8,905 bases of DNA from CAYUYH01 sp964449175 (lineage in GTDB: Bacteria; Planctomycetota; Phycisphaerae; SM23-33). The stretch is from positions 1 through 8,905 of the forward strand of contig CAYUYH010000112.1 in NCBI GenBank assembly GCA_964449175.1. The letters are read 5' to 3'. Made by a program: the position numbers and the translations under genes. Below are positions 5,210-8,905 of this stretch, piece after piece; within the stretch, counting starts at the first letter, position 1, and each line of letters opens with the position of its first letter. The notes below the pieces were generated by a model. That model was not told the origin of the DNA. It saw nothing but the letters and a program-made list of their open reading frames with translations, and did not search any database.

Positions 5210-6754
5210 ATGTCAGAGATGCGAAACATCGCCATATTCGACACGACCCTCCGCGACGGAGAGCAGAGCCCCGGCTGTAGCATGAACATCGCCGAGAAGC
5301 TGGACGTCGGCAGGGCGCTGGCGGCAATGGGCGTGGACATCATCGAGGCGGGCTTTCCGATCGCCAGCCCGGGCGACTTCGAGGCCGTCCAGGCCGTGGC
5401 GACCGAGGTAAGCGGACCGGTCATCTGTGGGCTCGCGAGATCGCGCGACGAGGACATCGCCCGCGCCGGCGAGGCAATCAAGCCCGCCAAGCGAGCGAGG
5501 ATTCACGTCTTCTGCGCCACCAGCGAGATCCACCGCACCTACAAGCTGAAGCGCGCCAAGGAAGAGATCATCAAGATGTCGGTCGAGGGCGTCAAGGCCG
5601 CCCGGAGCCTCGTCGACGACGTGGAGTTCAGCCCGGAGGACGCATCCCGCACCGAGCCGGACTTCCTCGTGGACGTGGTCACCGCCGTCATCGAGGCCGG
5701 GGCGAATACCGTCAACATCCCCGACACCGTCGGCTACGCCATGCCGGCGGAATTCGGCGACCTGATCCGCCACCTCGTCGCCAGGGTGCCCAACATCGGC
5801 CAGGCCGTCATCTCCGTGCACTGCCACGACGATCTCGGCATGGCGGTGGCCAATTCGCTGGCCGCCGTCCGCGCCGGGGCGGGCCAAGTCGAGTGCACCG
5901 TCAACGGCATCGGCGAGCGGGCAGGCAACGCGTCGATGGAAGAGATCGTCATGGCCATCAAGACGCGGGCCGACTTCCTCGACGTCACCACCGGCATCAA
6001 GACCAAGAAGATTTACCCAACCAGCCGACTCGTCGCTTCGGTGACGGGCATGACGATTCCGCGCAATAAGGCCGTCGTCGGCGACAACGCCTTCGCGCAC
6101 GAGGCGGGCATCCACCAGCACGGCATGCTCTCGGCCCGCGAGACGTACGAGATAATGCGGCCCGACGACATCGGCATCCCGGCAAGCAAGCTCGTGCTCG
6201 GCAAGCACAGCGGGCGACATGCCTTCAAGCAGCGGACCGAAGCCCTCGGTTACACGCTGACCGACCAGCAGATCGACAACGCCTTCGCCAAGTTCAAGCT
6301 CCTCGCCGACAAGAAGAAGGACGTCTACGACGAGGACATCGAGGCCTTGATCGACGAGCAGATCGAGCGGGCCGTGGAGGTGTGGACCCTGGCCGGCGTG
6401 CAGACGACCGCCGGATCGAGCGCCGTGCCGACCGCGACGGTGACGCTGACGAAAGAAGGCGAGTCGTTCACCGATGCGGCCATCGGCGACGGGCCCGTCG
6501 ACGCGGTCTACGAGGCCATCGGAAGGATCACCGGCATCCGCCCGACGCTGCGGGACTACGCGCTGCGGGCGCTGACCAGCGGCAAGGACGCCCAGGGCGA
6601 GGTGACCATCGAGGTGGAGTACGAGGGCAGGCGGTTCCGCACGCGCGGCGTGAGCACGGACATCGTCGAAAGCTCCGCCCGGGCGTATCTCGCCGCCGTC
6701 AACCGTGCCGCCACGCTGGCCAACAACCACAAGCCCCGCCCGGCACAACCGTAG
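5210..6754 (+). CDS. leuA: 2-isopropylmalate synthase
   Basis: First committed step of leucine synthesis: condenses acetyl-CoA with 2-oxoisovalerate to 2-isopropylmalate. The 514 residues match the usual bacterial length (about 510-525). The catalytic TIM barrel opens with FDTTLRDGEQSPG (10-22; metal and catalytic residues R15, D16 and E18) and carries the metal-binding HCHDD (H204, H206) and NGIGERAGN (232-240). A linker region with the HQHG and GKHSGRHA motifs follows. The C-terminal domain (from about residue 390, QTTAGSSAVPTATV, to the end) is the LeuA dimerisation and leucine-feedback domain, which favours LeuA over homocitrate synthase. ATG 5210 is chosen because AAGGA (5198-5202) lies seven bases upstream; an in-frame TTG at 5177 falls in the terminator T-tract. 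ATG 5219 is a less likely alternative. Expression is predicted to be controlled by the attenuator directly upstream. No other leucine-pathway gene follows. Confidence 0.97.
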   Translation: MSEMRNIAIFDTTLRDGEQSPGCSMNIAEKLDVGRALAAMGVDIIEAGFPIASPGDFEAVQAVATEVSGPVICGLARSRDEDIARAGEAIKPAKRARIHVFCATSEIHRTYKLKRAKEEIIKMSVEGVKAARSLVDDVEFSPEDASRTEPDFLVDVVTAVIEAGANTVNIPDTVGYAMPAEFGDLIRHLVARVPNIGQAVISVHCHDDLGMAVANSLAAVRAGAGQVECTVNGIGERAGNASMEEIVMAIKTRADFLDVTTGIKTKKIYPTSRLVASVTGMTIPRNKAVVGDNAFAHEAGIHQHGMLSARETYEIMRPDDIGIPASKLVLGKHSGRHAFKQRTEALGYTLTDQQIDNAFAKFKLLADKKKDVYDEDIEALIDEQIERAVEVWTLAGVQTTAGSSAVPTATVTLTKEGESFTDAAIGDGPVDAVYEAIGRITGIRPTLRDYALRALTSGKDAQGEVTIEVEYEGRRFRTRGVSTDIVESSARAYLAAVNRAATLANNHKPRPAQP

Positions 6755-6764
6755 ACATACTCAC

Positions 6765-6799
6765 CCCCGCCACTATCGCGCGGCGGGGCTCCCGCCGCG
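6765..6799. other. GC-rich hairpin region between convergent leuA and glycoside hydrolase genes
   Basis: Two overlapping perfect stems occur in this 74-nt gap. One pairs 6765-6771 with 6782-6788 (CCCCGCC/GGCGGGG, 10-nt loop). The other pairs 6779-6787 with 6791-6799 (9 bp, 3-nt loop). They share bases and cannot form together. Neither has a T-run on either strand, so this is at most a weak or factor-assisted bidirectional terminator. Confidence 0.5.
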
Positions 6800-6828
6800 G
6801 CGAGGGGATGTCGTTGGTCGCGGACGGC

Positions 6829-8905
6829 CTATCGCTTCGTCACCAACTCCGGCGGGGCGAGCAGGCCGCAGGGAACCAGGCGGTAATCGTCGCACCAGCG
6901 GTCGCCCTTTTCCCGCCAGTTGCCCGGCCAGAAGCCCGGAACGTCAACGGCCAGGTGGTGCGGGCCGTGACTGTTGCGCCGATGGCCGAGCACCTGGATC
7001 GCCAGCGTGACCGGCCCGCCGGTCAGCAGGTCGGTGATATCCACCTCATTCGGCGGCCAGGCGACTAGGCCTGCCTCGGCGCCGTCGACCAGCACGCGGA
7101 CGGCCACGCCGGCGTATCGCGGCACGCGGACAAACAGGCGCCGGCCCGCGCGCGGCTTCGGGTGAATCCGCCGGACGTAGCTGACGTGCCCGGCGTAGAA
7201 GGCCAACCCCTGTCGCGTCCAGTCGCCGATCCTCAGCCGCCGCGGCCGGGCGACGATCGAGGAGTCCGTGCCCTCCACCGCCGCCCCGAATTCGCCCAGC
7301 AGGTAGACCGCCTCCAGGCCCGTGTGCTGCTGCGACATCTCACAGTCCAGGGTCAGCACGTTGCGGCCCAGCCGCAGCGCCCGCGCGTCCAGCGGCACGA
7401 CGTGCAGCGAGCGGTCCACCCACCAGCCGCAGTCGTCATCAGCCGTCGCCTCACAGCCGTTCAGCGACGCGCGGCAGAGTTGCGGCTGCTCGACGGCCAG
7501 GTGAATCGGACCGGCCGGCAGCGCGCGAACGTCAAAGTTGTACTCCAAGCTCACCCGCGCCTGCGGGGGCGGCGTGACGATCGGCTCGGCCCACGGCTGA
7601 CGCATGTTCCACACCTGCCGCGGCAGACCAAGCTCGGTCCGCACGGCGGTGTCGATGCGAAGGATATCGTCCGGGCCTCGCCATCGCCCACCGCCCAGCC
7701 GCCACCGCGGGCGGTCCAGCAGCAAGCAGTTCGGCTCGGAGAGCTGGATGTCCCACTCCCCCGGCAGCGGCCGGCGGGCGATCTGCCGCAGCGCCTTGCG
7801 CCGCGGGTAGGCCTTGCGGCCCTTGCGCTTGGGCAGGATGAACAGCCGGCTGCCGAGGGCGGCCAGGGACGTGCGGATGGCCCAGCCGCCCGGCCCGGCC
7901 GAGCCGGCGGCGGCGAAGACCTCGCCGGTCTGGCAGTCTACCTCCAGCGGCCGGCCTGATCCTCCGCACGAGACGGCTACGCGGACGTCGTCGAAGGCCA
8001 GCGTCCGCCGGCTCAGCGGCAGATCATCGACCTGCCTGCCCATGACGGCCTGCGAGGTGTTGCATAGGAACAGGTACTGCGCGTCGCGGTCGTCGCGGAG
8101 GCAGTAGAGGATCGGCGCGATCTCGCTACCGGCAGAGTCGGTGATAGATACGCGTCTGGCAGCCGGCTCGACGGCGCGCAGCAGGCTCACCCCGCGGCGC
8201 GGCGTGCGGACGCACGTGGCGGCGAACTCCCTGACTGCGGCGCTGGGCTCGGCGTCGGTGTGGCCCGGCGCGGCGCCGGCGAAGACCACCAGCCCGCCGC
8301 CCGCTCGGAACCGCCGCAGCAGCCGCAGCGTGCTCGAACGCATCGTGAGCATCGGCGGCACGACGACGGCCTTGTAGCCGGCCTTGCCGACGAGCAGCTC
8401 CGCCGCCCCGCCCCGCCCGGTGACGCGAGCCAGGCGGGAGAGGATCTCCTCGTCGCCGTAGTCGAAGTCGATGTGCCCGCCCAGCAGCGTGTCGCGGAGC
8501 TGCCAGAAGCCCTTCTCGAGCCTGTCCTTCTCGGCCGGGTCGGCGCCGATGTGGAACAGGCTCCACATGCTCTCGACCGGGTGTATCACCAGCAGGTCGC
8601 GGACCTCCCGCCCGCGGCTCATCGCCACGTTCACTCGCGCGAAGTAGTCCTCCACTCTGGCGTACGCCGGCCACCACGGCGACTGATACGATATCGCCGC
8701 CGGGTAGTCGCGCTTGGCCTCGCCGACCATCGTGTACCACGACAGGTGGTGGCAGCGCAGGTTCACGCCGAGCGCCGCCTGCCAGTCGCCTTGGGACTTG
8801 TGCCCGCTGAACGGATACTCCCACCCCGTGCAGCCGTAGGTCTCGCTCAGCCGCCAGCGACAGCCGAACTGCCGGGCCGCGGAGCTGACCTGCTTGGCCG
8901 TGTCA
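6829..8905 (-). CDS. glycoside hydrolase with C-terminal sugar-binding domain, 5'-truncated
   Basis: The frame is open from the right window edge to the TAG at 6829-6831, giving 691 residues of the C-terminal part; start and any signal peptide are off the window. A GTG at 8766 is not the start, because the upstream 46 codons carry conserved-looking sequence. Residue numbers count from the edge. LSETYGCTGW at 19-28 ends a (beta/alpha)8-like catalytic barrel; E21 is a candidate catalytic nucleophile as in clan GH-A enzymes. Residues about 100-230 (YKAVVVPPMLTM, GGGLVVFAG) look like the Rossmann-type middle domain seen in GH42-like enzymes. Beta-rich domains follow. The last about 160 residues (NEVDITDLLTGG, GHRRNSHGPHH) resemble the galactose-binding-fold domain of GH2 and alpha-L-rhamnosidase-type enzymes. 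The best guess is a large alpha-L-rhamnosidase (GH106-like) or beta-galactosidase-like enzyme acting on plant or algal polysaccharide. Family and substrate are not settled from this fragment. It converges on leuA. Confidence 0.85.
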   Translation of the reverse strand, partial: DTAKQVSSAARQFGCRWRLSETYGCTGWEYPFSGHKSQGDWQAALGVNLRCHHLSWYTMVGEAKRDYPAAISYQSPWWPAYARVEDYFARVNVAMSRGREVRDLLVIHPVESMWSLFHIGADPAEKDRLEKGFWQLRDTLLGGHIDFDYGDEEILSRLARVTGRGGAAELLVGKAGYKAVVVPPMLTMRSSTLRLLRRFRAGGGLVVFAGAAPGHTDAEPSAAVREFAATCVRTPRRGVSLLRAVEPAARRVSITDSAGSEIAPILYCLRDDRDAQYLFLCNTSQAVMGRQVDDLPLSRRTLAFDDVRVAVSCGGSGRPLEVDCQTGEVFAAAGSAGPGGWAIRTSLAALGSRLFILPKRKGRKAYPRRKALRQIARRPLPGEWDIQLSEPNCLLLDRPRWRLGGGRWRGPDDILRIDTAVRTELGLPRQVWNMRQPWAEPIVTPPPQARVSLEYNFDVRALPAGPIHLAVEQPQLCRASLNGCEATADDDCGWWVDRSLHVVPLDARALRLGRNVLTLDCEMSQQHTGLEAVYLLGEFGAAVEGTDSSIVARPRRLRIGDWTRQGLAFYAGHVSYVRRIHPKPRAGRRLFVRVPRYAGVAVRVLVDGAEAGLVAWPPNEVDITDLLTGGPVTLAIQVLGHRRNSHGPHHLAVDVPGFWPGNWREKGDRWCDDYRLVPCGLLAPPELVTKR

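Noticed and set aside
5213..6748. 511-codon open frame on the minus strand covering leuA
   Set aside because: It mirrors the well-supported leuA, has no family signature and is rich in Asp, Gly, His, Val and Leu, as expected of an antisense shadow.
7162..7959. 265-codon plus-strand frame opposite the glycoside hydrolase
   Set aside because: It is Arg/Pro/Gln-rich shadow sequence. The minus-strand frame carries the recognisable domains.
1..8905. tRNA or rRNA genes, CRISPR arrays, insertion sequences or phage genes
   Set aside because: No cloverleaf-like segment, spaced direct repeats, transposase or integrase coding sequence was seen on either strand.

Overview
The window is a GC-rich bacterial chromosome segment with strong G/C third-position bias. 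The leucyl-tRNA synthetase carries a roughly 65-70 residue insertion before its LAYMAEVPVNWCP segment. I associate this with Planctomycetota (Planctomycetia/Phycisphaerae), and the large glycoside hydrolase at the right end fits that phylum. The assignment is an inference from family memory, not a database match.

Layout, left to right. A 5'-truncated leuS (1-2759, +) is followed by a 145-nt gap holding a long imperfect inverted repeat of the CACAGAG type (2783-2868). Next come hemL (2905-4206, +), an unrecognised four-helix membrane protein (4284-4952, +), and a 257-nt gap that is almost wholly regulatory. After the gap is leuA (5210-6754, +). A short GC-rich hairpin region separates leuA from a convergent, 5'-truncated glycoside hydrolase gene (6829-8905, -).

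The most interesting element is the leuA leader (about 4999-5178). It has a near-consensus sigma70 promoter, a strong Shine-Dalgarno and a 20-codon leader peptide with 8 leucine codons (MTIRQSDSLGLALLLALLLR). Three mutually exclusive RNA pairings follow: a perfect 11-bp 1:2 protector, a perfect 10-bp 2:3 antiterminator, and a 15-bp 3:4 terminator ending in seven T. This is a complete ribosome-mediated leucine attenuator of the kind best known from Proteobacteria and Actinobacteria.

How the genes relate: LeuA makes the first committed intermediate of leucine synthesis. Its leader senses charged tRNA-Leu, which is the product of LeuRS, encoded 2.5 kb upstream. LeuA also keeps its C-terminal regulatory domain, so control is likely at both expression and enzyme level. 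hemL belongs to C5-pathway heme synthesis and has no visible functional tie to leucine. The glycoside hydrolase is a separate, oppositely oriented unit.
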